In this document: in pieces, positions 8,464 through 18,750 of the stretch
How the letters are laid out: each line of letters begins with the position of its first letter
Numbering within the stretch: the stretch's first letter is position 1
DNA from: JANNSX01 sp963741525
GTDB taxonomy: Bacteria; Pseudomonadota; Alphaproteobacteria; Rhizobiales; Hyphomicrobiaceae
Direction of reading: 5' to 3'
NCBI GenBank assembly: GCA_963741525.1
Contig: CAVUIW010000009.1
Coordinates: 62,001 to 126,000 of the forward strand
Length of the DNA: 64,000 nucleotides
The notes under the pieces: model-generated
Seen by the model: the letters and a program-made list of their open reading frames with translations, nothing else
Told to the model about the DNA's origin: nothing
The model's database searches: none
Position numbers and translations under genes: made by a program

Positions 8464-10527
8464 ATGGCCGCCCCGATCGACAGGCTGATCGAGACCCTGA
8501 CCGAGACCCGCGCCAAGCTCGAGGATGAACTCGGCCGCGTCGAGGCGTATCGCGCCTTGCGCCAGCTCGAGCAGCGCGAGGCGACGGGCGAGTGGCTCAA
8601 CATCGTGCCCGCCGACCAGCTTCGTCAGAAGCTCGAGGCGGAGCTTGCCGGCAATCACTATCTCAATGCCCGCCGCAAGCTCGACGAGGCGCTGGAGCTG
8701 CTCGGATCTTGGGGCAAGGCCGAAGCCCCCACGGCAGATGCGCTTCCCGAGGTGGTCTCAAACGATACCGTGGCCGGGATGGCACCAGCTCCCAAGACAG
8801 CACCGGCTGTCGCCGAGCCGGCCATTCCCGCAAACATGTTTCCCACGGCGACCGCCACCCCGGCCTTGCCGCCCGACGATCTGTCGCTCATTCGCGATCT
8901 GCCGAGCGCCTGCGTCAGTGTCGTTACCGCCGCGGGCTATGGCCGCTACAAGGCGCTGGGGGAGATTGATGCCAGAGGCGTCGCCATGCTCGAGCGTCTG
9001 CTCGGCCAGCCCGGCATCGTCTCGCGCGGCAACTGGGTCGAGCAGGCGGCGATCCTGGCCGCCGGCCGCGAGACACGTCACGCCGCCCGCCTCATCGCCA
9101 AGCGGACCGGCGCCGAATGGCCGCCAACGCCCATCGAGCCGGAGTTGCTGGCACCGGTGGAAGTCCCTATCGTGCCGGAGATCGACGCTGCGGAATTGCC
9201 GGTGGCGGCAGCGCCTCCGGTCGAGACCGTCGTCGAAGCTTCGGCGCTTGCGGTACCGGATGAGCCCGCCCTCCCCTTCGATCTGACGAGCATTCACGGC
9301 ATCGACTTCGAGCTCGCGACGCAGTTGTCCGCGGCCGGCGTAACCGCCTTCTCGGACGTGGCGCGCTGGACCGCCGCAGATTTGGCCCGCCTCTCGCAGC
9401 ACGTCGGCATTGCTCCAAGCCGCGTATCCGATGAAGGCTGGATCGAGCAGGCGGCCATGCTCGCGACGGGCCGCGCGACGCGTTTCCTCGAGCAACGGAC
9501 ATCACGACCACCGCTGGCCGTGATGCCGTTCGAGATCGTCATCGCCGCCGAAAGCGATCCGCCTGCCGCGCCCATCGTGGAGATCGCAACGGCTGCGCAC
9601 GAGGTGACGACAGTGGTCGTGGACGAACCCATCTTCATCGATGTGCCCGCCAACGACACGACACCGCCTTTGGAGACCCCGGAGGCCACGCCCTTCTGGA
9701 CGGCGGCCACCGGCAAGGCCGCCGTGCTCCGGCCCGTGCGCAAGCCTGCCGATCGCACCGACAAGGCCTTTGATGATGTCGCCGCACTGGTCGCGCGTAC
9801 AGTCGCCACGGCCCACAATGTCGGCGGCATGCGGGATCGGCCGAAGCGTCCGCAGCAGGCTGCTCCCAGTCCAACCGTTGAACCCGCCAATACCGAGGTG
9901 CTATGCCGGACAGCGGCGACCCCTGCGAGACAATCCACATCATCAGCCGAGGTGACGATCCGCGCCGCCGCGCCGCAAGGCGCAACTCCGATTCCGCCGC
10001 CGGCTCCAACTCCGGCACCCCCTCCCGCGCGCGCTTCCGCGCCACCGCCCGCCGTTCCCGTGGAGACGCCACGCCGGCGGATGTCGGTGGATCGAGTTGC
10101 TGCTTCCGGCAGCTTCGATCCGGAAGCTTCCATCGAAATCCGGCCAAACGCCGCCGCCACCCCGGAGGCGGTTGCCGGCAAGCCGCGGGAGGTCGTGGCC
10201 CGGCGTCCGAGCTCGACCACGGCTTCCATAGCCGGCGTACGGACTGCAAACGGTGACACTGCTCTCGGGCCGCTTGCCAAGACATTGATCACACCTCGCG
10301 CACCGGGAACGCCACGTGCGCCGCTGTCGGCACAGCGGAACTCGTCCAATGGACGCGCGAACGGCAATGGCCGCCAGACCATCGTCATCGACGAGCTCTC
10401 CGGCCGGCGGCCGAACGGCCATGGCATGTCCACGCCCCAGTCCTTGGAGGCCGATCTGCCGGCGGCCAGCATCGGCGGCCTCGTCGGCCGCTTCGTCAAG
10501 GCGTTGCGCGGCGACAAGGCGGGTTGA
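8464..10527 (+). CDS. Large protein with two helix-hairpin-helix-like repeats and a long disordered linker; function unknown
   Basis: 687 residues. Residues 1-85 are charged and helical (coiled-coil-like). Two related segments follow, at about 139-215 and 272-345. Each has the pattern DL-IxGI-L-AAGV-FxDIARW-LGI--R---WIEQAA-LA-GR. This resembles the helix-hairpin-helix domain found in rhizobial NuoE C-termini and other 'GIGPK' proteins, though the GIGP turn is degenerate (DLPSA, GIDFE). From about 350 to 640 the chain is Pro/Ala/Thr-rich and probably disordered. The last about 40 residues (IGGLVGRFVKALRG) look ordered again. No enzymatic motif is seen. Confidence 0.7.
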   Translation: MAAPIDRLIETLTETRAKLEDELGRVEAYRALRQLEQREATGEWLNIVPADQLRQKLEAELAGNHYLNARRKLDEALELLGSWGKAEAPTADALPEVVSNDTVAGMAPAPKTAPAVAEPAIPANMFPTATATPALPPDDLSLIRDLPSACVSVVTAAGYGRYKALGEIDARGVAMLERLLGQPGIVSRGNWVEQAAILAAGRETRHAARLIAKRTGAEWPPTPIEPELLAPVEVPIVPEIDAAELPVAAAPPVETVVEASALAVPDEPALPFDLTSIHGIDFELATQLSAAGVTAFSDVARWTAADLARLSQHVGIAPSRVSDEGWIEQAAMLATGRATRFLEQRTSRPPLAVMPFEIVIAAESDPPAAPIVEIATAAHEVTTVVVDEPIFIDVPANDTTPPLETPEATPFWTAATGKAAVLRPVRKPADRTDKAFDDVAALVARTVATAHNVGGMRDRPKRPQQAAPSPTVEPANTEVLCRTAATPARQSTSSAEVTIRAAAPQGATPIPPPAPTPAPPPARASAPPPAVPVETPRRRMSVDRVAASGSFDPEASIEIRPNAAATPEAVAGKPREVVARRPSSTTASIAGVRTANGDTALGPLAKTLITPRAPGTPRAPLSAQRNSSNGRANGNGRQTIVIDELSGRRPNGHGMSTPQSLEADLPAASIGGLVGRFVKALRGDKAG

Positions 10528-10622
10528 GCCTATACTCTTCCGGCTCATCGCCGCATGGGCCGCCGCACATCGCCCCTGTATGGTTCCCGCAACTGAGAAT
10601 CACCTCGACGGGAGATTGCTGA

Positions 10623-12289
10623 ATGGCCGCGCAGGCTGCGCATTCCACGGACACGAAGCGTCTTCTTGGCGAGGCTGCCGAGGCCTTGGCGGCGGCCGGG
10701 CAGCTCTTGCTGGAAGCGCGCCAGTCGGTTGCGAAAAAGGTCGAGGCGGCCGGTGGCATCGATCCCGTCCAGCACGCGGCGCACGGCCTCTCCTGGCTTG
10801 CGACCACCGTCGAAGCGCTCCGGCAGATGCGGGCCTGGGGCGAGCGGCTCGATGGAGCTGGCACGCTCGGCGAATTGGAGCGGCTGTTGATCGCGGGCGC
10901 TTTCTCCGAGTACCTCGCGCAAATCGCCGGCGGCATTCCGATGAGCCAAGGCGAGATCGTAAGGCCAAGTCAGCTCGGGATTTCTCAAGCGAGCGTCGCA
11001 CGATTTCTGGGAAGCGCGGCGGGGCGGATGATCGACAGCGGTTTCGGCGACGCCGAGCGCGCGCGGCTGGCCGAGCTGATCGGCGCGCTTGCTCCAGGCG
11101 AGCTTGCGGGCGAGCCGGGACTCGACGCTACGTTCGAGACCTTCCGCGCCGAAATGCGCCGCTTTGCCGATAACCGAGGTCGCGCCGCACGCCCATCGCT
11201 GGCATCTCGACAACGCAGTACATCCCGCTTCTCCGTCATCGAGACCATGAGCGGGCTCGGCGTGTTCGGGCTGACGATCCCGGAGAGCTACGGCGGGCTC
11301 GGCCTCGGCAAGGAGAGCATGTGCGTCGTCTCGGAGGAGCTGAGCCGCGCCTATATCGGCGTCGGCTCGCTCGGCACGCGCTCCGAAATCGCCGCCGAGC
11401 TGATCCTCGCCGGCGGTACGGACGCGCAGAAGGCGCAGTGGCTGCCGAAGCTCGCGTCCGGCGAAATTCTCCCCACCGCCGTATTCACGGAGCCCAACAC
11501 GGGTTCGGACCTGGCCTCGCTGAAAACGCGCGCCGTGCGCGATGGTGATGTCTACCGCGTCACCGGCCAGAAAACTTGGATCACGCATCCGGTGCGCGCC
11601 GATCTGATGACGCTGCTTGTCCGCACCAATCCGGACGAGAAAGGCTACAAGGGCCTCTCGATGCTGCTTGCGCCCAAGCCGCGCGGCAGCGATGCCGATC
11701 CATTTCCAGCCCAAGGCATGACCGGCTCCGAAATCGAGGTGCTCGGCTATCGCGGCATGAAGGAGTTCGACATCTCCTTCGACGGCTTCGAGGTGCCGGC
11801 GGATAATTTGCTCGGCGGCGTCGAGGGGCAGGGCTTCAAGCAGCTCATGCAGACCTTCGAGGCGGCGCGCATTCAGACCGCGGCACGCGCCGTCGGCGTC
11901 GCCCAATCGGCGCTCGATCTCGCCCTGAAGTACGCGCGCGACCGCCAGCAGTTCGGCCGCGCGATCTTCGGCTTCCCGCGCGTCGCCAACAAGATTTCGG
12001 CGATGGCGATCGAGGTGGCGGTGGCACGCCAGCTCACCTACTTCGCCGCCCGCCAGAAGGATTTGGGCCGCCGCTGCGATCTGGAAGCCGGCATGGCGAA
12101 ACTCTCGCCGCCCGCGTCGCCTGGGCCGCCGCCGACAACGCGCTGCAGATCCACGGCGGCAACGGTTTCGCGATCGAGTTCCCGATTTCGCGCGTCCTCT
12201 GCGATGCCCGCATCCTCAATATTTTCGAGGGTGCGGCGGAAATCCAGGCGCAGGTGATCGCGCGGAGGTTGCTGGAGGGTGGGAATTGA
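10623..12289 (+). pseudogene. mcd: (2S)-methylsuccinyl-CoA dehydrogenase, four 1-nt frameshifts (probably sequence errors)
   Basis: An acyl-CoA dehydrogenase with the about 150-residue N-terminal extension of Mcd, the flavoprotein that oxidises methylsuccinyl-CoA to mesaconyl-CoA in the ethylmalonyl-CoA pathway. Strong matches include SEELSRAYIGVGSLGTRS, TAVFTEPNTGSDLASL and GVEGQGFKQLMQTFEAAR. Three single-base insertions near 11174, 11217 and 11230 cancel each other, garbling about 20 residues that otherwise read EVAPHAHRWHLDNA. A base is missing near 12103. Restoring it gives LQIHGGNGFAIEFPISR and a stop at 12289. The unrepaired frame ends at 12257. No other gene of the pathway core is adjacent. 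Confidence 0.85.
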
Positions 12290-12330
12290 GGGAAGGTGAA
12301 GCTTGGCAACGATTTCCCTTGTGGCTGACC

Positions 12331-12445
12331 CTCACTCTCCCCTTTCCCCGCAAGCGGGGAGAGGCATAAGCACAGTGCGTCCCTGACGTGAGGCGAGCAC
12401 GACGCTTGCCTGCCTCTCCCCGTAGCGCGTGTACGGGGAGAGGAG
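12331..12445. repeat. Two CTCTCCCC/GGGGAGAG palindromes
   Basis: CACTCTCCCC-TTTCCCCGCAAGCGGGGAGAGGC at about 12331-12365 and CCTCTCCCCGTAGC-GTGTACGGGGAGAGG at about 12411-12445 each form a hairpin with the same arms. They flank about 45 bp and overlap the 3' end of the folC frame. They may act as a transcription end between convergent mcd and folC. Confidence 0.7.
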
Positions 12446-13864
12446 GTGAGGGGCTGCGGCGAGTCCGGGTGCATGCCAAATCCTCCTCCCGCACGCCAGC
12501 ATAGGCGACTGAAAATCGCCCACTACGACGCCGCCGATGTCTTCCGCCTCCACCACCGCCCCCGCCAGATGCAATGACCCCGCGATGAGCACGCGGATCG
12601 GCGCGCGCTCCTTCGCGAGCTTCGCCAGCGCCGCCTCGAAACCCTCCGCCACGCCCGCCTTCGCCCCGAGCGACCGCGCGGCTTGCGCAATCGCCTCCGG
12701 CGCGTGCGCCTTCGCATAGGCGCGCGAGGTATCCGGGATCGGCACGGCGATGAGCGTGCTCCGCGAGCGGCACGAGCGGCTCCAGATAGGGCCTCGGATC
12801 GCGCGAGGCGAGCATGCCGACGATCAGATGCAGCGGCAGCGGACGCTCGCGATTGCGGCGACGCAGCGTCTCGGCGATGGCGATGGCCGCCGCGCGATTA
12901 TGACCGCCGTCGACCCAGAGTTCGCTACCCTCGGGTAATCCCGATCGCGAGAGCAATCCTGGAAGCGGCTGGAAACGGCCGGGCCAACGACACTGAGCGC
13001 AAGCCCTCCGCGATCCGGTCCGGATCGGGCGCGAGCTCGCCCAACCGCAACGCCGCGGCAATCGCCGTCCCCGCATTGTCGACCTGATGTCCGCCGGCGA
13101 GCGCGGGCAACGGCAAATCGAGCAGCCCGTCCTCGTCCTGATAGACGAGCCGGCCGTTCTGCGCATAGGCGTCGAAATCGCGGCCATGGACGACGAGCGG
13201 CGCGCCGACGCGTTCAGCCTCGGCCTCGATCACGTCGAGCGCCTCGCGCTCCTGCCGCGCGACGACGCACGTCGCGCCGCGCTTGAGGATGCCGGCCTTG
13301 GCGTTCGCGATCTCGGCCAGCGTCTCGCCCAGAAACGCCTGATGATCGAGGCCGATGGGCGTGATGATCGTGAGCAGCGGCTTGTCGATGACATTCGTCG
13401 CATCGCGCCGCCCGCCCATGCCGACTTCGAGCAGCAGCACAGTCGGCCGGCGTTTCCGCGAAGGCGAGGAAGGCTGCCGCCGTCTCGGCCTCGAAGGAGG
13501 TCACGGGCGCGGTCTCGGACGCGGCCAGAACACGCTCGAGCAGCGCGGCAAAGGCGGCATCCGTGATGTCGGCGCTCTTGCCTGGCGGGCGCGCCAGCCG
13601 AATGGCCTCGTAAGCCGCGCGAACGGGCGGCGAGGTGTAGGCGTGCACGCGCCGGCCGCCGGCTTCCAGCATCGCGCGAATGAAGGTCAGCACCGAGCCC
13701 TTGCCGTTCGTGCCGGCAATGTGGACGACGGGCGGCACGCGCTTCTCGGGATGGCCCAGCGTCGCGAGCAGCGCCCGCATCCGATCGAGCGTCAGGTCGA
13801 TCGTCGCCGGCGCGCGGCGGCGCAGCTCGGCGAGGAGGGGCGGGGAGCGGAGGGATTTCGGCAT
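12332..13864 (-). pseudogene. folC: Folylpolyglutamate/dihydrofolate synthase, three frameshifts (probably sequence errors)
   Basis: FolC makes dihydrofolate and adds glutamates to folates. In order along the minus strand: VVHIAGTNGKGSVLTFI (P-loop), TSPPVRAAYEAIRL, then a shift near 13441; LLLEVGMGGRRDATNVIDK and TIITPIGLDHQAFLG, then a shift near 12970; SELWVDGGHNRAAA and HLIVGMLASRDP, then a shift near 12750; VPIPDTSRAYAKAHAPEAIA and RVLIAGSLHLAG. All key motifs survive, in three frames, with no loss of conservation at the breaks. The last about 40 residues pass through repeats and are unlikely to be native. It follows accD in the usual order. Confidence 0.85.
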
Positions 13865-13914
13865 CGCGCCGGACCACTTCGGGCGACCTGCCGGTCGCCC
13901 TTACGACTGACCAA

Positions 13915-14923
13915 TCACGTCCGCTTCGTCACCTCGACCTTGGCGGTTGTCTTCACCGTCGCGTCGAGATTGACGCGCGGCGCCCGGCTCTGATCCGTCA
14001 GCGCCGGCACGCCATTGCCATTGCCGAGCGCATGCTTGCCATTCCCGTTGCCGGAGTCGTTGGCCGGCGCCGGCAGGCGCATCAGCACGCGGCAGAGCCG
14101 GCTCGACAGCGTCTCGCGCAGCTTGTGGCGATGCACGACGACATCGACCATGCCGTGGTCGAGCAGGAACTCCGAGCGCTGGAAGCCTTCCGGCAATTGC
14201 TCGCGGATCGTCTGCTCGATGACGCGGGGGCCGGCAAAACCGATGAGCGCGCCGGGTTCCGCGATATGCACGTCGCCGAGCATGGCATAGGAGGCGGTGA
14301 CGCCGCCGGTCGTCGGGTTGGTCAGCACGACGATGTAGGGCAGTCGCGCCTCGCGCAATCGCTGCACGGCAACTGTCGTGCGCGGCATCTGCATGAGCGA
14401 GAGCACGCCCTCCTGCATGCGCGCGCCGCCAGAGGCCGCGAACATCACGAAAGGCGATTTCTTGTCGACCGCGCGCAGCATGCCGGTGACGACGGCTTCA
14501 CCCGCCGCCATGCCGAGCGAGCCGCCCATGAAGCGGAAGTCCTGCACGGCGGCGACCACGGGCAAATCGTCGAGCTTGCCCTCGGCCACCACCACCGCAT
14601 CGTTGAGCTCGGTCTTCTGCCGGGCATCCTTGAGGCGATCCGAGTAGCGCTTCTCGTCGCGGAATTTCAGCGGGATCGTGCGGCACGTCCGGCACCGCCA
14701 CCTTGATGTATTCGGCGTTGTCGAAGAAGAAGGCGAGCCGCTGCCCCGCCTCCATGGGCATATGGAAGTTCGAGCCCGGCATCACGAACTGGTTGGCCTC
14801 GAGATCCTTGTAGTAGACCATCTGGCCGCTCTCCGGGCACTTGACCCAGAGGTTCTCCGGCATATCGCGACGCTGCCAGATGCCCCTGATCTTCGGTCGG
14901 ACGACGTTGTTGATCCAGTTCAA
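13915..14923 (-). pseudogene. accD: Acetyl-CoA carboxylase carboxyltransferase beta subunit, one frameshift
   Basis: AccD carries the beta half of the carboxyltransferase that forms malonyl-CoA. The N-terminus LNWINNVVRPKIRGIW begins at a TTG (14923) with a weak ribosome site; a frame upstream to 15019 has no homology. WVKCPESGQMVYYKDLEAN shows the reduced zinc-ribbon seen in alphaproteobacteria. One extra G near 14672 breaks HDPLKFRDEKRY. After it the frame continues through VVVAEGKLDDLPVVAAVQDF, GGSLGMAAGEAVV and FAGPRVIEQTIREQLPEGFQ. The C-terminal NGNGKHALGNGNG tail is species-specific. The gene is essential in bacteria, which argues for a sequencing indel. Confidence 0.85.
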
Positions 14924-15038
14924 GGTGGGTCTCGCTTCGCTTTTCGGGCTGGGCCGGGCACCATACCCTCTATATAGGTAGAGCTGCGACGACATTCGGG
15001 AAGAGCGGCTGCGACTCAACGATCCCGATGGGTCAAGG

Positions 15039-15861
15039 TTAACAGTCTCTTAAGGCTCCGGATAGCTTCTGCACCAGCGAGACCACAGCTTCCTTGGTTT
15101 TGGGCGTGGCCTTGCCATTGGCGTCGAGACTATCTTTCACCGCCTGAACCAAGGCTGAACCGACGACGACCCCGTCCGCCACCTTGCCGATGGCCTGGGC
15201 CTGCTCGGGGGTTTTGACGCCGAAACCGACGACGACGGGGAGCTTGGTCGATTTCTTGATCCGCGCCACCTGGGCGGCCACCGAGCCGATATCGGGAGCC
15301 TTGGTGCCGGTGATGCCGGCCACCGAGACGTAGTAGACGAAGCCGGAGGTGTTCTTGAGCACGGCCGGAAGGCGCTTGTCGTCGGTCGTGGGGGTGGCGA
15401 GGCGGATGAAGTTCAGCCCCTTGGCGACGGCCGGGCAGGCACAGCTCCTCGTCGGCCTCCGGCGGCACGTCGACGACAATGAGGCCGTCGACGCCGGCGG
15501 CGACAGCATCATCGAGGAATTTGGCGACCGGATACTGGTAGATCGGATTGAAGTAGCCCATGAGGACGATGGGCGTGGTGTTGTCTCCCTTGCGGAAATC
15601 GCGGACGAGGTCGAGCGTCTTGCGCATCGTCTGCCCGCCCTTCAGCGCCCGCTCGGACGACATCTGGATGGCGGGACCGTCGGCCATCGGGTCGGAGAAG
15701 GGCATGCCCAGCTCGACGACATCGGCGCCGGCGGCGGGAAGGGCCGCGAGGATCACCTTCGAGGTCTCGTAGTCGGGATCGCCCGCCGTGACGAAGGTCA
15801 CGAAGGCCGGACGCTTCTCGGCCGCAAGCTCGGCGAAGCGGGTATCGATGCGGGTGGGCAT
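15039..15861 (-). pseudogene. trpA: Tryptophan synthase alpha chain, one frameshift
   Basis: TrpA cleaves indole-3-glycerol phosphate and passes indole to TrpB. The start MPTRIDTRFAEL at 15861 is chosen because the 19 residues upstream are not conserved. The catalytic Glu and Asp regions are present: VTAGDPDYE, ELGMPFSDPMADGP and DGLIVVDVPPEADEEL. A shift near 15435 interrupts the chain, which resumes as AKGLNFIRLATPTTDDKRL, then YYVSVAGITG and VGFGVKTPEQA. In relatives trpA directly follows trpB; here about 1.5 kb separates them. Confidence 0.87.
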
Positions 15862-16474
15862 GGGCGAGGGGTCCGGGTGGGTTTCGAGCGTCGTAGGATG
15901 GGGGGCGGTGGGGGTCAAGGGTGGGAAGTGAGGCTTTAGGCTGGGTTAGGCTTGTGATCGGCAGTTCTCGCATCGCGCGCGGGCATCGCCGTGACTCAGT
16001 CTACTGCCTTTCCTTGCGCCAACGCTCCGCCTGCACCGCGGCCCGTCACCGAACCCGAGAGCATGAAAGTCCAGAGGGACGGAGTGGCCGGCCCGTGGTT
16101 GAATCATTCGGATGTGGCACGCGCCACTCCGCCGTCGCCGAGGGTTTGCCGCCGCCGTTGGTTTCCGGGGCTTTTGACCCCAGGTGGAAACCCCTCGCCT
16201 ACATCCGGGGCGAGAGTAGCTTGGGTCAGGTCACCCCATCCCAAGCGGCAGGTAGGCGCCGGATAGCTTATGTCCGGCCCATTCGACGCTCCCCGTCACC
16301 GGCTCACCAGCGCGCGTTCCAGTCCTCTGGGGACGGGGTTGGACGGAGTATGGGGGTGTGCGCAATGGGCGGGGATAACTTATTGTTGGGTGTGGTGAAT
16401 GGAACGGAAACGCTTGTGGGGATGTGGAAAGCCGACATGTCAGCAGTTGCTGGCAGATCGACCCGGCACACCCT

Positions 16475-16628
16475 CCCCACCGTCACGGCCGCGAAGGCGG
16501 CCGCCCAGACAAGCCAGCGAGGTCCCACGACCCAACCACTCCGGAAGTCGAACGTCGCACTGCGATCCGCGAGATCACGCCCAGCCCGACATGGCTAGGC
16601 GGCCGCCTTCGCGGCCGTGACGGTGGGA
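16475..16628. repeat. Perfect 30-bp inverted repeat spaced by 94 bp
   Basis: The left arm, read from about 16475, begins CCCACCGTCACGGCCGCG and ends GGCGGCCGCC. The right arm, ending at about 16628, is its exact reverse complement. Outside the 30 bp the match stops on both sides. Such arms could be the ends of a small mobile element, or a large hairpin. Confidence 0.85.
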
Positions 16629-16836
16629 CGCTTGGCACCTGTTCACGAGCGAGCACGTCGGATCCCTCCTCGCGCAACAAAGCGCCCTCTTTGACGGCTT
16701 GCGCCCCATCGCCGAGGTGGACGCATCCAGCGCCAAGCGATGCTGGGTGACGGCCTTTCTCGATCGCGTCGGAGCGGACAGCGAGACGCTTCGAGGGCCT
16801 ACGTGGTCCGCTGGCGAGCTCGAACGAATCGTCTAA
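16621..16836 (+). pseudogene. Coding-like fragment without start codon, unknown family
   Basis: The frame begins right after a TGA inside the inverted repeat and reads about 71 residues (for example LFTSEHVGSLLAQQSALFDG, AEVDASSAKRCWVTAFLDR) to a TAA. Residue composition looks protein-like (amphipathic, with W and D/E), but no ATG/GTG start or ribosome site precedes it. It may be the truncated end of a foreign gene. The family is not recognised. Confidence 0.3.
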
Positions 16837-17396
16837 GCTGCGTGTCGACGGAGCAAACGGCCAATCGAGCATGGTCTGTTGCGCTTTTGCCACCTCGCCA
16901 TCCGACGTGTCTTGACGGGCTCGTGGTTTGGTATCCGTGGGCCGTAGTGCGCTGCCGGGCCGCAGTGCGGTCGCAGCTGCACGCCGTCGACGCCTTGTCG
17001 GAGCACGCAAGTACGATCGTAGCTGGGCAGGCGTGACCAATGCGTGCCGACAACTCACTCGGTCGCAAGCTCTGTCTCTTCGCCGCGTCGAAGGACGCAA
17101 CCATTCACCGTCTTCGAGCGAGAGTCCGAGTGTCGGATCGCTACAAGCTCACGGAGTGCACGCTCTCGATCGACTGATCATGCTGCTCATCGGCGACGAT
17201 CCGTCTTCACGTCTGCGCGATGTATCTCAGTTCACGAGTCACCGACGAGGCACCCATTTCTCGAAGCGCTGCGGGTCGCACGCGCAGGTCGATGAGTCCG
17301 CTCGGCATTGAGGCCGAATCAGGCTCCGATCTCGAGAAAGATCGTTTTGTCGATCCTGAGGAATTACCTGATCCCGTGCCGACTTGCCAGCCCCGC

Positions 17397-18660
17397 CTAA
17401 ATCTTCATCCCCAGATGCTTCGCCACCGAGAACACGTCCTTGTCGCCGCGGCCGCACATGTTCATGACGAGTAGGTTGTCCTTTGGCGAGCGTCGGCGCG
17501 AGCTTCCGCACATAGGCGAGCGCATGCGCGGGCTCGAGCGCGGGGATGATGCCTTCCAACCGCGCGCAGAGCTGGAAGGCGTCGAGCGCCTCCTTGTCGG
17601 TCGCCGACACATAGGTGACGCGGCCGGAATCCCTCAGCCAGGAATGCTCCGGCCCGACGCCGGGATAGTCCAAGCCCGCCGAGATCGAATGGCCCTCGAG
17701 GATCTGGCCGTCGTCGTCCTGCAGCAGATACGTCCGATTGCCGTGCAGTACGCCCGGCCGGCCACCGTTCATGGAGGCGGCATGCCCATTGGGCACATCG
17801 AGCCCGTGGCCGCCGGCCTCGACGCCGTAGATGGCGACGGACTTGTCGTCCAGGAACGGATGGAACAGCCCCATGGCGTTCGAGCCGCCGCCGATGCAGG
17901 CGACGAGTGTATCCGGCAGCCGGCCCTCCGCCGCCATCATCTGCTCGCGCAGCTCCGTGCCGATGACCGACTGGAAGTCGCGCACCATCGCGGGATAGGG
18001 ATGCGGGCCCGCCACCGTGCCGATGATGTAGTAGGTGTCCTCGACATTGGCGACCCAGTCGCGGAGCGCCTCGTTCATGGCGTCCTTGAGGGTGGCGCTG
18101 CCGGACGTCGCGGGCCTGCACCTCCGCGCCCGAGCAGATGCATGCGCACGACGTTGGGCGACTGCCGCTCGATGTCGGTTGCGCCCATGTAGACGACGCA
18201 GGGGAGATTGAACTTGGCCGCCACCGTCGCCACCGCGACGCCATGCTGGCCGGCGCCGGTTTCCGCGATGATGCGCTTCTTGCCCATGCGGCGGGCGAGC
18301 AGGATTTGCCCGAGGCAGTTGTTGATCTTGTGGCTGCCGGTGTGATTGAGCTCGTCGCGCTTGAAGTAGATTTTCGCGCCGCCACCGCCGGAGGCGGCAG
18401 AAGCCTCACGAAGGTGTTCGGTCAGGCGCTCGGCGAAATAGAGCGGGCTCGGCCGGCCGGTGTAGTGGGTGTGCAGATGCGCCAACTCCTTCGCGAAAGC
18501 CGGATCGCGCTTGGCGTCCTCGTAGGCCTTCTCGAGCGTCCAGGATCAGCGGCATCAGCGTCTCGGCGACGAAGCGGCCGCCGAATAGGCCGAAGAAGCC
18601 CTTGTCGTCGGGGCCGGAGCGCATCGTGTTGGCCGGGGTTGGTGCTCGCTGCGTGGCCAT
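17397..18660 (-). pseudogene. trpB: Tryptophan synthase beta chain, three frameshifts
   Basis: TrpB is the PLP enzyme that condenses indole with serine. The chain reads GFFGLFGGRFVAETLMPLIL, a shift near 18540, then HYTGRPSPLYFAERL and KRDELNHTGSHKINN (PLP lysine), AETGAGQHGVAVAT, a shift near 18110, then CIGGGSNAMGLFHPF, VEAGGHG and ISAGLDYPGVGPEH. A third shift near 17478 precedes the correct C-terminus NMCGRGDKDVFSVAKHLGMK. All catalytic segments are intact, so function is likely if the indels are errors. The start at 18660 gives the normal N-terminus. Confidence 0.87.
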
Positions 18661-18699
18661 GGTGCTGAGCTCGCCTCGTGATGCTAACGGTGACAGTCG

Positions 18700-18750
18700 G
18701 TGAGTGGTCAAGTCGATAGAGTCGTTCCTCAGAACGACTTCACCACTCAC
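18700..18750 (-). promoter_or_regulatory. Hairpin between trpF and trpB
   Basis: GTGAGTGGTCAAGTCG (18700-18715) pairs with CGACTTCACCACTCAC (18735-18750) with one mismatch. The loop contains a second stem, GTCGTTC/GAACGAC (18721-18738). The right arm covers the trpF stop codon. It lies 40-90 bp before the trpB start, so it could act as an mRNA-processing or attenuation element, or simply be a repeat. Confidence 0.5.

Larger units (their letters stand above)
15862..17396. other. Unexplained 1.5-kb segment between trpB and trpA
   Basis: No recognisable full gene is present. Open frames on both strands are short and lack family signatures. Inside lies a perfect 30-bp inverted repeat (about 16475-16504 and 16599-16628; core CCGTCACGGCCGCGAAGG) and one coding-like fragment just after its right arm (16621-16836). 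The DNA from about 16840 to 17390 has a different feel from the surrounding genes, with weak codon periodicity, which hints at foreign or misassembled sequence. No transposase was found. Confidence 0.6.

Noticed and set aside
16483..17100. 205-codon minus-strand frame in the trpB-trpA gap
   Set aside because: Arg/Ser/Pro-rich, no motif, overlaps the inverted repeat and a better plus-strand fragment; not supportable as a gene.
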